Positions 1-14,624 of a stretch of DNA of 59,795 bases are shown here, piece after piece; position 1 is the stretch's first letter; each line of letters begins with the position of its first letter. The notes beneath the pieces were generated by a model that was not told the origin of the DNA, made no database searches, and saw only the letters and a list, made by a program, of their open reading frames with translations. The translations under genes and the position numbers were made by a program. The DNA is from Adiantum capillus-veneris (Eukaryota; Streptophyta; Polypodiopsida; Polypodiales; Pteridaceae): positions 1-59,795 of the forward strand of contig JABFUD020000247.1 of the NCBI GenBank assembly GCA_014529385.2, written 5' to 3'.

Positions 1-59
1 CCATATAGAGCCCCAAAAAAAAAAAACTATGCACTCTTAGTGAATCTACTCTTTTGGAA

Positions 60-1068
60 ATGATCCTAAAGTCTCTAAAGTCTTCTCATTTCTCCCTCAA
101 TTTGCCTTATGCACACGTGCGAGATGTTTGATATGTGCCTCATTGGCTTTTTTTCGAGGACCCAAATTTTTGATAGCTTTTTGTACAATCCGAACAAATA
201 TATTCCAAGCACTTGGTTTATTCATCCCCACATCTTTCTTTAGCTTTCCCATCGCTTTCTTGGTGATGCTTCTGAAGAGAGGGTCTTTGAACAAGTGTGT
301 CCTTGTAACAAGAAGCTTTTTCTCTCCTCTCGGGGATTGCCCCCCCCCTTTTTCTTTCTTGAGTTGTAAGTGTACTGGCATGTGATCGGAGAGGGTTTTT
401 GTTGAGATCACCTTCATCTCTAGCGTCGATGAGATCCAGTCAGCTTGATGAGAGCAGTAGCATCTATCCATACGGGAGGCAGTGCAAGCACACTGAAGGC
501 TTGTGTAGGTGAATCCAGGCATGCTGTTCCATGGGCCCACTTCCCACAAGTCAATCATAGCCACTTCTCACATAATCTCAGCCATTTAGACTTTTCTGAG
601 CCAGCAAGTAGACTGGCGGCGCCTATTTTGTCCTTGCTTTTCTCGACCATATTGAAATCTCCAACCATCAGCCACTCCCCTTCGATCAGAGTATCCCTAA
701 GCTACATCACAGTTTAGCTCTATCCTTTGCATTGCAGGGGCTGTAAACATTTACTATGGTAATAGGTTGATTGTCCCATCTGATTCTAACACCAAGGACT
801 CTTCAGGAGGGGTGGTTTTAGAACCATCTTTGGCTCCAAATCTCTGTCAATAATGAACAAGACACCACTGAAACCGTCGCTTCCTTCCCCATAAAAGAAA
901 GTTTTTTTCCTACAGCCTGTTTTCTCTTACACAGGGCATCCAAATGGTGTTCTTGGATGGCCGTGCAATTGACTACCTTCTCTTTCTTCATTTCCTCCCA
1001 GAAGAGAGTGCCCTTCTTCTGGGTTTTTAGTCCCTTCACATTCCAAGATTGAATAAAGAGAGTATCCA
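60..1068 (-). pseudogene. LINE ORF2 endonuclease domain, left arm
   Basis: Mirror copy with IQSWNVKGL at its start (about 1050) and the SDH motif near 372-380, with private indels. Confidence 0.75.
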
Positions 1069-1339
1069 TCATTGGGAAAGGGGGACAAATTCTTCTGCCT
1101 CCAGGAACTCCTCACCAGAGTTTCCATTCAGGTTGTCTTCTTCCATTGGCTCCTTTTCTGCTAGAACCTGCATGGTATCCATCTTGGAAGTGAAAAGGTC
1201 CTCTTGATTTGTCTTCCCTAAACTTCGAATATATTGTTATACAAGACAGGAGGCTTTGGGGAATCCGGCGGGAGACCTATGATTTGTCCCAAGGCTCGAG
1301 CCTTTGCTTTGAACCGCTTACATGAAATATGAGATACTT

Positions 1340-2414
1340 GTTGCTAGCCCTCATCTTTTGACCTAATAGTTGGAGACATCACGATCTTCTGCATTACTGG
1401 GGTGGCCGTTCTTTGCTGAGCGGTGGATGAAAAGCAGTAGCTTTGGGTGGTCTTGCCCTTACCCCGGTTGCCATGATCTTGTTTCTCCACATCTTTATTT
1501 GAGTTGATTTTATTTTTCCCCACCTCTGCCTTGCCAAGATCTTCAGTAGGCTTCTTTGTTGGAACTATTGCATTCGTGCCACACTGTGGGGTAACCTGTG
1601 ATTTGCTTCTCTCCTCTGTAGGCTTTAGCACCTCAGCGGGACACGCCCTCGCATAATGCCCGAATTTGTTGCATTTGAAGCAGGCCCTGAAGAAGGTGTT
1701 AAAGTTAAGAGGAAATGATCTTTAGCCTGCGTCAACATTCACCACCAAGTTCTTTGGTTGTGGCTTCCTCAGATCCCACCAGATACAGGCCTTGTTTGCT
1801 GCTACCCCCGAGGCTCTGGCAGATGGGACAAACAATGAATCACCAAGCCAAGCTGCGAGGTCCTTCAAGTTCTTCTAAGCCATACTGGGAGGTTGCCAAA
1901 CTCCACCCATACTGGGGAGAGATCCTTGAATGCCTCATTAGATTCAAACAGAGGATCCCAAGGGAGCACACCGACACACGATTGAAGAACAGCGAGCTTT
2001 TCGCCAAAACCTTCTCAACCATTACACTGTCGTTGAACTGAACTGGCATGAATCTTTTTGCTATATACTGGGTGAATATTACTGAGTTGTGTTGATTCAA
2101 CACCAGTGGACTACAAAGCCAATTACAGAGCTCAATTCTATTGGGAACTCTCCCCATAAACTCGAAGACTAGAGTGGAATTTGCAACCTCCGCAAGTTGT
2201 TTTTTCACTATGGCAGGGGGAACAACCACCGTAACGGCATCTTCCACCTCGACACACTGCGGGAGCACTTCTTAAGTGCTTGGAAAGCTCTATCCTTTGG
2301 CCACTTCAGAGCATCCTCCTGCGACGTCGAATCCTCGCGCCACCTTTTGTTCAATGACAGTGCACCCAGGATTGCCGCTAAGTCTTTTTCCACCCACATC
2401 TTTCTTTGTTTCAG
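1340..2414 (-). pseudogene. LINE ORF1, left arm
   Basis: Mirror copy, further split by private indels, for example before the CCHC knuckle. Confidence 0.75.
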
Positions 2415-2621
2415 TTACTCCTTACCCAAATTAGTAAGGGAGCTTTGATCGCTATCTTTGGCGCCCGGTTTCACAAGGTCGCCGGTCGGCTCGATAGCCT
2501 TGAGAGCGTCGGACCGTTCTTTGCCTGACACTGCTTCGGCATAGGACGGCTTAGAGGAGCTCGCCATGGCGCGGTAACAAGCCTCACCGACGCCAAGTTA
2601 CACAAAGGGTTACAAAAAGAT

Positions 2622-2853
2622 GATACACTCGGATAATAATCACCAACAATAATATTCACTCGAATAATAATCACCAAAGATAATAATCACTCGGGTAATA
2701 ATCACCAAAGATAATGAAAGGCAAAAAGGCTTTAAAGAGAAAATAAAGGCTCTCCCTCAAGCTTTTCCTTCTTAGACAATAATCGCAAGTCTCCTTAGAC
2801 AATAATCGGACTTTAGATTAGACAATAATTGCCATTCCTCCTTAGACAATAAT
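2622..2853 (-). repeat. LINE 5' UTR tandem repeats, left arm
   Basis: Mirror of the GATTATT repeats. Confidence 0.7.
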
Positions 2854-3832
2854 CACGCTTTGGAGCTTCACAAAAAAAAAAGAAGGTTTCAACGCACCTC
2901 AGATGGGACGCAGGCCTCGCGAAAACCTCAGAAACTCCTACGTTCTTAAGCAACAGAGTAGAAGCACGCCACCATATTTACGTTACAATACCTTTCAAAG
3001 GCATAAAAAATAATAAAACTCAATGTCCCTCTTTAAACACATTGGTACACAAATGTCAACACTCTCTCGCAAGGGCCTACAAAATAATTCAAAATTATCA
3101 TTAGCTTGTCATGTGGCGTTGATGGAGAAGCTTTTCCAATGGTCCAGATTTTGCACCCAAAAATCAACTAGTCACTAAGGACTCCTTGTGTAGTCCAAAA
3201 AAAAATCATTACTAAGGACTCCACACTAGGAGGGTTAACTATTTTCAAGACCCCCCCTCCTTCCTCCGCTAATTGCACCTCTTTGAGGTGCAGTTGGATG
3301 TGCAAAATGTACCCCCTTGGCACTAAGTAACACCCATCTTTAATGCGAGAGGGAGTAATTGGATCGACAGTTTGGGTTGGGGGGACGGGATCTCGAGGAG
3401 CACTAAACACGGCCGTGCAAAAAACGAGGTACAACAAACTGACCAGCAAAAAAAAAGAGACGTGACTTCAAGATTTGAACTAGTGACCTTGCAGTCCGAG
3501 TTTGAAGTATCCCCTCCCATTACATCAAGCCTTAAAGTTGACTCCCTCCCTTAGATTTTGGTTAAATATATACGACTCCTAGTCTACATTTATCGAGCTT
3601 CAAATTACACTCAGCCTATAAAAGTTGGGCGTCAATCGATTTTTGAATTGTGCAGTTCAAATGACGCTTAACATTGTACGATACTATGTCACTACAATCT
3701 AACAAGTGACACCTCTACACATGCATGCATTCATAATAAACATTTGAAACATGAAAGAGCTCATATTCAAAATTGCATAGTATTTTGAAGTATCTAACCT
3801 TGAGATAATAAAAATACACAAGTTACAACACA

Positions 3833-3870
3833 TTATATATATATATATATATAATAATATATATACATAC

Positions 3871-3916
<46 letters not shown>
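3833..3916. repeat. (TA)n(CA)n microsatellite, left arm
   Basis: Mirror compound repeat. Confidence 0.95.
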
Positions 3917-3918
<2 letters not shown>

Positions 3919-6224
3919 CACCCTACTCCTTATACTTGGGATTCTAATGACACCTTGCCCCTAGTAAGAAAGCTTCACGGTGAAGCCTTTGCTGACCGTT
4001 CTAGCCTTCATTTGATGCCCAAAATGCCAATGACGTCCAAAATGGCCTCCAAATTTAAGGCCTGCATGATGATGATTTACATGTGTGCATGAGCTCGAAT
4101 CACATGAAAATGTCCCTTCAATCAATCCTTATGTCTTACCCCTCCAGAGTCCCATTTACATCATTAACATGTGTGCATGAGCTACAATCACGTCAAAATG
4201 TCCCTTCAATCAAAGCTTACATCTTACACCTCCCGTGTGAGTCCGCCTAAAGAGCATGATCTACATTGCACATGTGAAGATTGACTCATGGACCAGTGAA
4301 ATTAAGATAGGTTGCTGATTGTGTATCTTGAAGAATAAATGCTCATAACAAGACATGATGAGCATTGTCATTTGGAGAAAGGACTCAACAAAGTTTGAAA
4401 CGACTAAATTTTTAATTGGGTGCTTGCCGCATGGAGAAAGTTTGAAACGATTTGAATTTTGAGGCTTTCATGTTCTAGAAAGGAGGGAGCAAATGGCTGA
4501 TGGGACTTCTGGTCATTTATGTCCACCGTCTTTTATCAAAAGCATGGCCATCCATTTTCTTTCTTCCAACACACACACGCCTACACAAGCAATGGGACAC
4601 ACACTTTTGTTGTCTTTTCATAATTTGACGTGTTGCAACCTTGCCATTATTAAAAGACCAGTGTAGAAGAATGTGTCTCAACTTAATATCGTGCCGTTTT
4701 CAATTTCAAAAATGCCGGTTGAGAGCAAGTGCAAAAGGAGAAATTCCGCCCCAAAATATGTTAAAAAAAAAAACCTACTTTTTAAAAATATCCTCTTGGC
4801 AAATTCAAGAAAAGGAATTTTGTATGTTTGGGAAAATGGTTTTTCCCGGAGACACTGCAACCTCTCCTCCCCGAACTTGTCACTTGCAATACAATCCTAA
4901 GAATGCTCATCTCATGATCATGACCTTGAGGGGTGGTTTTCAATTAATAAGTAGATTCTTTTCTTCGATTGGGATTGCATTAGTTCATTTTAGTTCAGAC
5001 ACCTGGTTGTCACTAAAAGAAACTTTGAAAAGTAAATCATGCATCCCATGCATGACAATTGTAAAGCCTACAATCAAGGCAATGGGTGGCATTTTTTCTT
5101 TGATATAAGTGAGGAGTAGAGATGTGCTCCTATTCTGTTTGTATGTGAGATGCGAGGGTGTGTATCCTCTCTCGCTCGCTCGCTCATGATTATATGGGGC
5201 TACTACTGCATCTCCAGTTTGGCATGCTACAAAGCACTCTCACTCGTTATGATCTCTTCCCTTTGTTTTACTACAAACATAAGCTCTTGTGACTACTACT
5301 CTCTTGCACTCCTAATTCCTCATGAGTGTGAGCTTTTCTTTCACTCTCATTGCACTATGTTGTCCTTGTCTTTCACCTCAATTGCCTACTTATTGATAAT
5401 AGTTCAACAATGACATCATCCTCCTCTTCATCTTGACAGGCATGTAGGTGCTCCACAAGTGTTTGGCAAGCCAAAGTACTAGTGTATCTGGTGGCCTAGT
5501 CCTTCAAGTTACTTTTCATGTTTTTGACCAACATCTATATCTCCTCTAGATTTAGAGATATGTTTCCTTCTAAGTCAGTGATGTCTACTAGCGATTGGTA
5601 TGTGAGTCTATCCAGAATGGATTGTTTTACCAACATCTATAACTCCTTCAGAGTCAGAGATATGTTTCATTTAAGTTAGAGGTAAAAAGTTTTAATTCCT
5701 CAGTCTCCCGCTCCATTGCTTTGATGGTTTTCTTGTAGTGCTCATTGTTTCTTGCTCTTGCATCAGCTTTAGCACTTCATATTGCCACTAGTCTGCATCC
5801 CTTTTTTGTTGTTCGGGATGTTTCCTTAGATGGTCAATTTCAGAACTATTGTTAGCTGCTCAGCTAACAAAAGGACATCATTCTTATTTTTACCCTCATT
5901 GATTGTATCACAGATTTATGTATTAATGAAAAATCCCGTAAAAGTCCAAAGTTGTTGTATTATCATTGACTATCAAAGAGTGTAAAGGGACCAAGGGCTT
6001 CCAATTTTGTAATTATGTGCAATCTCTTAGCCTTATCATTGAACCCAAATAGCTAGGAATCCATTCTTTAGATCTTGGCTAAGGTATAAAAGCCAATTTT
6101 TGTAACTTTTGACCTAAGTTTTAGATAATGAAATTGAGTGTACGCTACAATTGAGTACTGTGAGTTCTATGTTTCTTTCCATTGTTCGTGTCTCCCTCGT
6201 GTGGTGTTGCAATTGAGTGTATAA

Positions 6225-8885
6225 GCTAGGGTCCATTGAAACATGGAGAGAAGGATACTCCACCATTTGTCCAAGGTAAGCTCCATTGAAACATGAGGAG
6301 AAGCAAGGTGCACCATGTCTCCAAGATGCTAGGCTCCATCGAAAAACATTAAACCCACGATATGTCGTAGATGAGGGGTTTACATTCAAGGTCCACACTT
6401 GTCCAAGCTATTATTGCTAGTAGCCTGAGTGGTTTGGTCTCAAGATTCACCACTTTTCCACTCTATGTCATTATATTAAAAATATGCGCGTGTTAAGGTC
6501 CACCACTTGTCCAACCTATAAGGCTACATCTTAAAGGTTATTCTTTATTACCACTTGGAGTGACCATGATAGGTTTTACATGGGGGTTTGGTTCCAAGGT
6601 CCACCACTTGTCCAAGCTAACTGTATTGAAACATAGAGAGAAACAAAGGTCCACCACTTGTCCAAGCTAGGGTCCATTGAAACATGGAGAGAAGGATGCT
6701 CCACCATTTGTCCAAGATAGGATCCATTGAAACATGACGAGAAGCAAGCTGCACCATGTCTCCAAGATGCTAGGCTCCATCCAAATACATTAAACCCACG
6801 ATATTTCATAGATGAGGGGTTTACATTCAAGGTCCACCACTTGTCCATGCTATTATTGCTAGTAGCCTGAGTGGTTTGGTCTCAAGATTCACCACTTTTA
6901 TTAAGAATATGTGGGTGTTAAGGTCCACCACTTGTCCAACCTATAAGGCTACATCTTAAAGGTTATTCTTTCTTACTACTTGGAGTGACCATGATAGGTT
7001 TTACATGGGGGTTTGGTTCCAAGGTCCACCACTTGTCCAAGCTAACTCTATTGAAACATAGAGAGAAGCAAAGGTCCACCCCTTGTCTAAGCTAGGGTCC
7101 ATTGAAACATGGAGAGAAGGATGCTCCACCATTTGTCCAAGGTAGGCTCCATTGAAACATGAGGAGAATCAAGGTGCACCATGTCTCCAAGATGCTAGGC
7201 TCCATCGAAAAACATTTAAACCCACGATATGTCGTAGATGAGGGGTTTACAGTCAAGGTCCACCACTTGTCCAAGCTATTATTGCTAGTAGCTTGAGTGG
7301 TTTGGTCTCAAGATTCACCACTTTTCCACTCTATGTCATTATATTAAGAATATGCGCGTGTTAAGGTCCACCACTTGTCCAACCTATAAGGCTACATCTT
7401 AAAGGTTATTCTTTATTACCACTTAGAGTGACCATGATAGGTTTTACATGGGGGTTTGGTTCCAAGGTCCACCACTTGTCCAAGCTAACTCTATTGAAAC
7501 ATAGAGAGAAACAAAGGTCCACCACTTGTCCAAGCTAGGGTCCATTGAAACATGGAGAGAAGGATGCTCCACCATTTGTCGAAGCTAACTCTATTGAAAC
7601 ATGGGGGGTTTACGTTCAAGGTCCACCACTTGTCCCAGCTATTAGTGCTAGTAGCATGAGTGGTTTTGTCTCAAGATTCACCACTTTTTCACTCTATGTC
7701 ATTATATTAAGAATATTAGGGTGTTAAGGTCCACCACTTGTCCAACCTATAAGGCTATATCTTAAAGGTTATTCTTTGTCACCACTTGGAGTGACCATGA
7801 TAGGTTTTAAATGGGGGTTTGGTTCCAAGGTCCACCACTTGTCCAAGCTAACTCTATTGAATAATAGAGAGAAGTAAAGGTCCACCACTTGTCCAAGCTA
7901 GGGTCCATTGAAACATGGAGAGAAGGATGCTCCACCATTTGTCCAACATAGGCTCCATTGAAACATGAAGAGAAGCAAGATGCACGATGTCTCCAAGATG
8001 CTAGGCTCCATCGAAATACCTTAAACCCACGATATTTCGTAGATGGGGGGTTTACTTTCAAGGTCCACCACTTGTCCAAGCTATTATCGCTAGTAGCATG
8101 GTTTGGTCTCAAGATTCACCAGTTTTCCACTCTATGTCATTATATGAAGAATATCTGGGTGTTAAGGTCCACCACTTGTCCAACCTATAAGGCTATATTC
8201 TAAATGATATTTTTTTTGACCACTTGGAATGTGCATGATATGTTTTACATGGGGTTTTATTCCAAGGTCCACCACTTGTCCAAGCTAGATCTATTACATA
8301 TATATTATACATACAATATTCAACTAGATTCCCTACCTATCATGTCCAGTAGCATGGATGCTCTAGCTTGAAGGTCCACCACTTGTCCAACCTATACTCT
8401 CTTATGTAAGGGAGATCTCGCTATAAATTCAAAACCTTCCCGCCTAAATTTAAAATATCCCTCCCAATCTTAAATATCCCGCCTAAATTTTAAACTATCC
8501 CGCCCAAATTTTAAAATTCAAATTTTTTTATAAAAATTTAAATTTTACTACTTAAATTTAAAATATTCCACGCAAAATTGATTTTAAATTCAAGTTTACC
8601 ACAAAAAGATATCATTATACCACCTAAATTCAAATATGCAAACCTCAAATCATTATATTGTACATAAATTCAAACAAATTCAAATTAACAAGCCTAAACT
8701 GATATTAGTTTGCATAGATATGAATTTATCACACCTAAATTATGTCACCATGTTAGAGAGAGTGGTTAGAGAATTTGAACAAGGTCCACCACTTGTCCAA
8801 CCTAGATACCAAGAAGGATTGAGTGTACAAGGTATTGTTTGGAGGTCCTTATAGTCCATTGGTCTCAAGGTCCACCACTTGTGGT
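6225..8885 (-). repeat. Array of the 20-mer, left arm
   Basis: Mirror array; on the plus strand the core reads AAGGTCCACCACTTGTCCAA. Confidence 0.9.
8435..8508. repeat. Four phased elements, left arm
   Basis: Mirror of 28316-28389 (TATCCCGCC-type on the plus strand). Confidence 0.7.
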
Positions 8886-9330
8886 AAGGGTCACCAAAAA
8901 GTGTATATATTCATCCAAAGAAATACACGTATTTTTGGTCTACATATCCTAGTTTAAACCATTTATGTCCATTAGGTGTATCACTAAACAACACACTATT
9001 TTTTAGAAACAGAAGTTACAATCATATCTACAAATGGATTAGAGGAAAATCAGCTCAGCATACATCCAGAACTCGCTACAAGAATCGACTTTAACAGATC
9101 ACGCAAGTAAGTCTTCCATTCAATTTTACTAGTATTACAATGTGTTAGTTATTTGTGATATTTATGTATGTATATATACTATGTGTGCATATCATAATTA
9201 AGTGTAATTGTGTATCTGCATTATGTATGAGTATTACAATGAAATAACACAAATATACATACATACACATAGATAACACAGACGCACACATACATGAGCA
9301 TGTATTTTCAAGAGAGAGATAGCAAATACA

Positions 9331-9368
<38 letters not shown>

Positions 9369-9383
9369 TAAATAACTGTTTTT

Positions 9384-9659
9384 TAGAGAGAGGAGAGAGA
9401 AAGATAACAGATTTCACTGTGTTTATGTATGTGGAAGAGAGGAAGACGATGTATGGAAATATGTGCACGTATTTTCAAGAGAGAGACAACAAGATAACAG
9501 ATTTCATTGTGGTTATGTATCTGGAAGTGAGGAAGACGATGTGTGGGAATATGTGCATGTATTTTCAAGAGAGAGACAGCAAGATAACAGATTTCACTGT
9601 GGTTATGTATGTGGAAGAGAGGAAGACGATGTGTGGGAATATGTGTATGTGTGTGCGGG
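9384..9659 (-). repeat. 90-bp minisatellite capping TE1, left arm
   Basis: Mirror of the three 90-bp units; the GA/GATA tract lies at about 9328-9369. Confidence 0.95.
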
Positions 9660-10038
9660 GATATTTAGCCTCTGTAGTAGACTGAGTAACACAATCTTGT
9701 AATCTAGAACGCCATGATACTGCTCCACCAGCCAATGTAAAGACATACCCTGACGTAGACCTTCGGTTGTCTAAGTCACCTACATAATCTGAGTCTATAA
9801 AACCCTTTACACTTAGCTCCTGACTCCCATAGCATATGCGCATACTCTTTGTAGCTTTCATGTATCTCAATATTCCTTTCACTGCCTCCCAATGTTTCTT
9901 GCCTGGGTTTGACATGTATCGACTTACTACTCCCACTGCAAATGCAATGTCTGGGCGAGTAGCAATCATTGCATACATCAAACTACCCACTGCAGACGCA
10001 TATGGAATCTTATCCATTTCAGCCTGTTCTTCCTCAGA
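9660..10038 (-). pseudogene. TE1 RNase H, truncated, left arm
   Basis: Mirror of the truncated RNase H, ending at the same TTEAKY boundary with the minisatellite. Confidence 0.8.
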
Positions 10039-11425
10039 CCAGGAAAATCTTGTTTGCTAAGTTTCACATATGGTGGCAATGGAACACTCAATGCCTTTCC
10101 CTTCTCCCATTGAAACGTTGCAAAACCTTGTCAATATACTCTGTTTGAGATAACCAAATCAACTTCTTTGATCTGTCTCTCTCAATGCGCATACCAAGTA
10201 TATGACTTGCCTCACCCATGTCTTTCATGTCAAACGATTTTGCCATCTTTGACTTCAAAGCTGAAATTTCTTCCAAGTGCTTGCCAGCAATCAACATGTC
10301 ATCCACATACAAAATAAGGATCAGCCAACTGCCATCCTTAGCCTTCTTTGTATATAGACAGTGATCGAACTCACTACGTTTGTAGCCTTGAGAAAGCATA
10401 AAATTGTGGAACTTATGGTACCATGCCCTCGGTGATTGTTTTAAGCCATAAAGACTCTTTAACAACTGGCACACCAAATCTTCCTTGCCTTTCTCAACAA
10501 ACCCTTTTGGCTGCTGCATGTAAATTTCCACATCTAAATCACCATGCAAGAACGCTGTCTTGACATCCATTTGGTGCAACACCAAATCTAATATGGCAAC
10601 CAATGCAAGAAAGCATCTCAATGTAGTCATCTTGACCACCGGAGAGAAGACTTCATCAAAGTAAATGCCTTGTTCTTGCTTAAAGCCCTTGGAAACAAGC
10701 CTTGCTTTGTACTTTGGCTGACTATCATGAGCGGTGATCTTATACCTATAAACCCATTTACAAGGTAGAGCCTTTTTACCATGTGGTAATTTAACTAGCT
10801 TCCATGTCTGGTTTTTATGCAGAGCTGTCATCTCTGACTGCATGGCCAATTGCCAATTCCCGGAGTCCTTCATTTGCACTGCTTCCTTGTAACATGAAGG
10901 CTCATTGCAATCAGTCAACATGACATAGTTCATAGATGGAAAAAACCTATCAGGAGGTCGCGTGATACGTTCAGATCTATGCAAAATAGGTGGCTCAGGC
11001 TCAGCCACAACCTGTGGCTCCACTCTATCCTGTCCTTGCTCCTCTTGAGCCCTGAATTTTGTCTTGCACGTGCAGGTCCATCTTCTTGGAAGACAACTCT
11101 TCTAATCTCCTCAACCCTCTCTGGTTTAGAATGATATTTGGCTTCATTAAAGTGAACATCATTGTTGTGGATAACCTTTTTGGATTCGGGATCCCAAAGT
11201 CTGTACCCCATCTCACCAGAATTACCATAGCCTAGAAAGATGCACTTTCTACTCTTTGGCTCAAGTTTGTTCCTAAATTCCTTTGGAACATGAGTATATG
11301 CCTCACAGCCAAAGACTCTAAGATGCTTGTATGAGGGCATTTTACCTGACCATACCATCTCTGCCACCACTGAATCCTTCTGCAAAACCTTGCTAGGAGA
11401 TTTATTTATAAGATGAACAGTTGTT
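10039..11425 (-). pseudogene. TE1 integrase C-terminal part and reverse transcriptase, left arm
   Basis: Mirror copy with YVDD at 10298-10309. Private one-base deletions occur near 11055 and 10110; the latter lies close before the shared RT/RNase H slip. Confidence 0.8.
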
Positions 11426-12982
11426 GACCTTCTCTTGTATGGTCCTATTCATCCTCTCAGCAACACCATTTTGAGGAGGATTGTAAGGAGCAGTAAGTTC
11501 ACGTTTTATACCTTTTGACTCACAAAAGTCCTGAAAGGCCTTTGAAACATACTCTCCACCATTGTCAGTGCGTAAGCATTTAAGCTTCTTGCCACTCTGA
11601 TTCTCCACATAAGTGTCACAAACGTTTTGAAAACACTAAACGCTTCATCCTTGTGCTTGAGAAAGTAAACCCATACTTTCCTCGAGTAATCATCTATAAA
11701 TGTCATAAAGTAAGAAGCTCCCCCTAGAGATAGGTTAGGCATAGGTCCACACAAATCACTATGAACAAGTGCCAACTGTGTATCTCTTCTACTGCTTCTA
11801 TGCTTATGTGGGTGCTGTGTTTGCTTACCATACAGACAATGTTCACAGAATTCAAAATCATTAAATGACAAGCCAAGCAAATAACCAGAGCGAGACAAGA
11901 TTTCCATTCCTTTCTTGGACATATGTCCTAACCGGCTATGCCACAAAGAAATGTTTGGCTGCTCGGTTACATTGATTACATTTTTAGAGACATTGATACA
12001 TAAATCATGTAAAGTCCTCCAGACTTTACTCCATGTGCTACTGTCATAGAACCCTTGGATATCTTCCACATATTCTGTCCAAAAGTGGTGATGTAGCAGC
12101 ATCATCAAGTAAACCTGTGCTGATCAAGCTCTTTGTAATTGCGGGAACATGTCTCACATTCTTCAGCATGAAAGAAGAGCCATTCTGAACCTTCAATTGA
12201 ACATCTCCAACACCTAAGATCTCACATGTCTGCCCATTGCCTAGCCGAACATGATCTTTAGTGGTCACATAAGAGGTAAACCACTCCTTGTTTGGAGACA
12301 CATGAAGTGATGCCCCTGAGTCTATAATCCAGTCACTCAGTGCATTTCCATCAGATGCTGTAAGAAGAGCTGAGTCCATTGTATTTTTCAAGAAGTAGAT
12401 ATCTCCTGACACTAGACTGTCATCCTCTGCAACAGTGTTTGTCACATTTATTTCTTGAATCTTCACTGAGGACTTGTTCTTCTCACCATGGTCTTCTGCT
12501 TTCTCTTTGCCTTTTTCTGCTTTCCATTCTCTACAGTCTCTTTTCATGTGACCCTTCTTGCCACAATGGTAGCATTCTATGTCACTCTTGCCTTTAGCAC
12601 TGCGGGACTTGCTATGAGACTGATCCCTCTTTCCACCTTTGTACTTTTCTTTGGTCCTTCCCCTGACAACTAAGGCTGTTCCTTTGCCTTTGTCCATTGT
12701 CTTTCTGTTGGTTTCTTTAGTAAGCAGACTGCCTTCTACACCTGCTATGGTCAAACCATCTGGAGGTGCAAAATTACTCAAAGTTGTGCGAAAAGTGTCC
12801 CAACTTTCCGGCAATGTGATCAACAGGAACATAGCTCTAACAGGTTCATCAAACTTGACACCTTGAGCTGACAACTGACTGTAGATGGTGTTGAATTCAT
12901 TCAGATGATTGGACATAGGTGTCCCTTCTTTCATCTTCAAGTCAACAAGCTTCTTAAGCCAGTATACCTGTGAAGCTGCACT
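11402..12982 (-). pseudogene. TE1 Gag C-terminus, protease and integrase, left arm
   Basis: The same domains in order, split by private indels near 12092 (a C lost after the protease region) and 11609 (two bases gained before the integrase segment with LRTDNGGEY). The shared integrase truncation is present. Confidence 0.8.
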
Positions 12983-13274
12983 CTACTTCTCATAAAGATC
13001 ACTCAGCTTTGTCCATGCTTGATAAGCCGACATCTCGTCTGCTACATTGAAGTAAACGCTTTCTACCAAAGTCAGCATAATGGTAGAAAGTGCCAATTCA
13101 TCCATTTTGCTCCATTCATCTTCGTCCATATCTTGTGGTTTTATCCCCTTGAGCTTTATAGGTTTTATCTGCTTCTTTTGTACCAACATGCCAAATCTGC
13201 TTCTTCCACAATGGGAAATTGGTTCCATCCAGCTTCTTGATATTGTAAAGAGCAGTGTCCTGTGATCCAGCCAT
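12983..13274 (-). pseudogene. TE1 Gag N-terminal part, left arm
   Basis: Mirror of the Gag start with the shared amber codon (12983-12985). A private two-base deletion near 13193 breaks the frame after the WKKQIW-like segment. Confidence 0.8.
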
Positions 13275-14350
13275 AGCTACGCTTCACAGTAGTTTACTTT
13301 CCTGGGAAAATTCGGCAGAGTTTTCTCCTGTAAACTGACCTCTGAACCAATATCAACCTGTCAAATGAACCAATAAAGCTTCAGATTCTGCAGAAATTTC
13401 GGCAGAGTCTCCTTTGTAAAATGGCTCTGGTGTACTCAAAAACAGACCAAAAAACAGCTCAAAAAACCACTATCTCTCTAACACTGTAAGCTGTGGGTAA
13501 ACCTGTCCTGCACCTGTACTATCTCTCACTGTCTTGTAAGCATAGATTGCGACAATGCCTCAACGGCAGTAAAGCAAAGATGCAATCCCAACTATCTAAC
13601 TCACAGTCAATACATCCTAGCTGCCTATCTAAGGGTGCTCGAGGGATCGCTCCAAGACCTATATCACCGAAAGGATCTCAACATTCGAGAATCCCCCAGC
13701 TCAATAAAACCTCACTCGACCCTCAACAAAGGCTGCTGCAATAAATCTGACAGTACATAGACTTCCCACAAAGTCATACATCCACGAATTCCCCACTGTA
13801 TGCTGTAGTCGTTGCGGCGGTTGTTTGCTTCGTGACTCACAGCCAGCAAACCCTCAACAGACATACATCATCTCTGACAATACATCCCATGTGAAAGTAC
13901 CTGCAATGTCACGATGAAATTTGGAATATCAAGCAGCAAACACAAGCTACCTGATGAACGGGTGGATGTCGCCTATAGTCTGTGTGTAGGTGCGTCCGTG
14001 TCGTATGTGACACGCCTCCAAGAACTGTAAGCCGTTCTTCGTTGTGTAGATAGCCACAAATCAGCACTCTGGAAGTGCAGATATCCTCAGCACTTGCAGT
14101 CGTAGGCCGAAACCCCAAAATTGCAGAGTCGGATCTGCACCTGCCGAGACCACGTAGTCGAAAATGGCCTGCGCAGATCTTTGTCGAAGCCTAACGGTGG
14201 CCGAGATGACCTCAGAATGAAATTCTGAGAACACCAAGCCCCTCGGGCTGTCCCACAGGAATTGGGGCCGTGTCTTCGCCTATCGAATCTCACTCCAATC
14301 TGAGCAGGTGACTCTGGCTACCTGCAAATGCTGCCCCGAGCCTCGATCTG

Positions 14351-14363
14351 AGCTCTGATACCA
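14351..14363 (-). promoter_or_regulatory. TE1 primer-binding site, left arm
   Basis: Reverse-strand TGGTATCAGAGCT. Confidence 0.85.
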
Positions 14364-14365
14364 GT

Positions 14366-14557
14366 TGAAGGAGTACGAGCGGAAGTGCGACGCGAGAGAG
14401 AGTGCGAGAAGAAGAGCACAAAGATATGGTGAACTCGCTCTATTGTAATGTGTAGAGCATAGTGAGTTCTTATTAGGTTTTTACAAAAGAATATGTGTAC
14501 ATACTTGGCGGCCCGCCCACTTACCTAGGCGACCACATTGGGCTTTATACCCCAACA
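14366..14557 (-). mobile_element. TE1 5' LTR, left arm
   Basis: Mirror copy of the 192-bp LTR, reading on the minus strand from 14557 to 14366. Confidence 0.75.
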
Positions 14558-14624
14558 AAGACTAGCCTAGAACTAGTATATACAAGAGGTGAGAGAAGAC
14601 GGCTCTCAACCTATGCCCACTGGC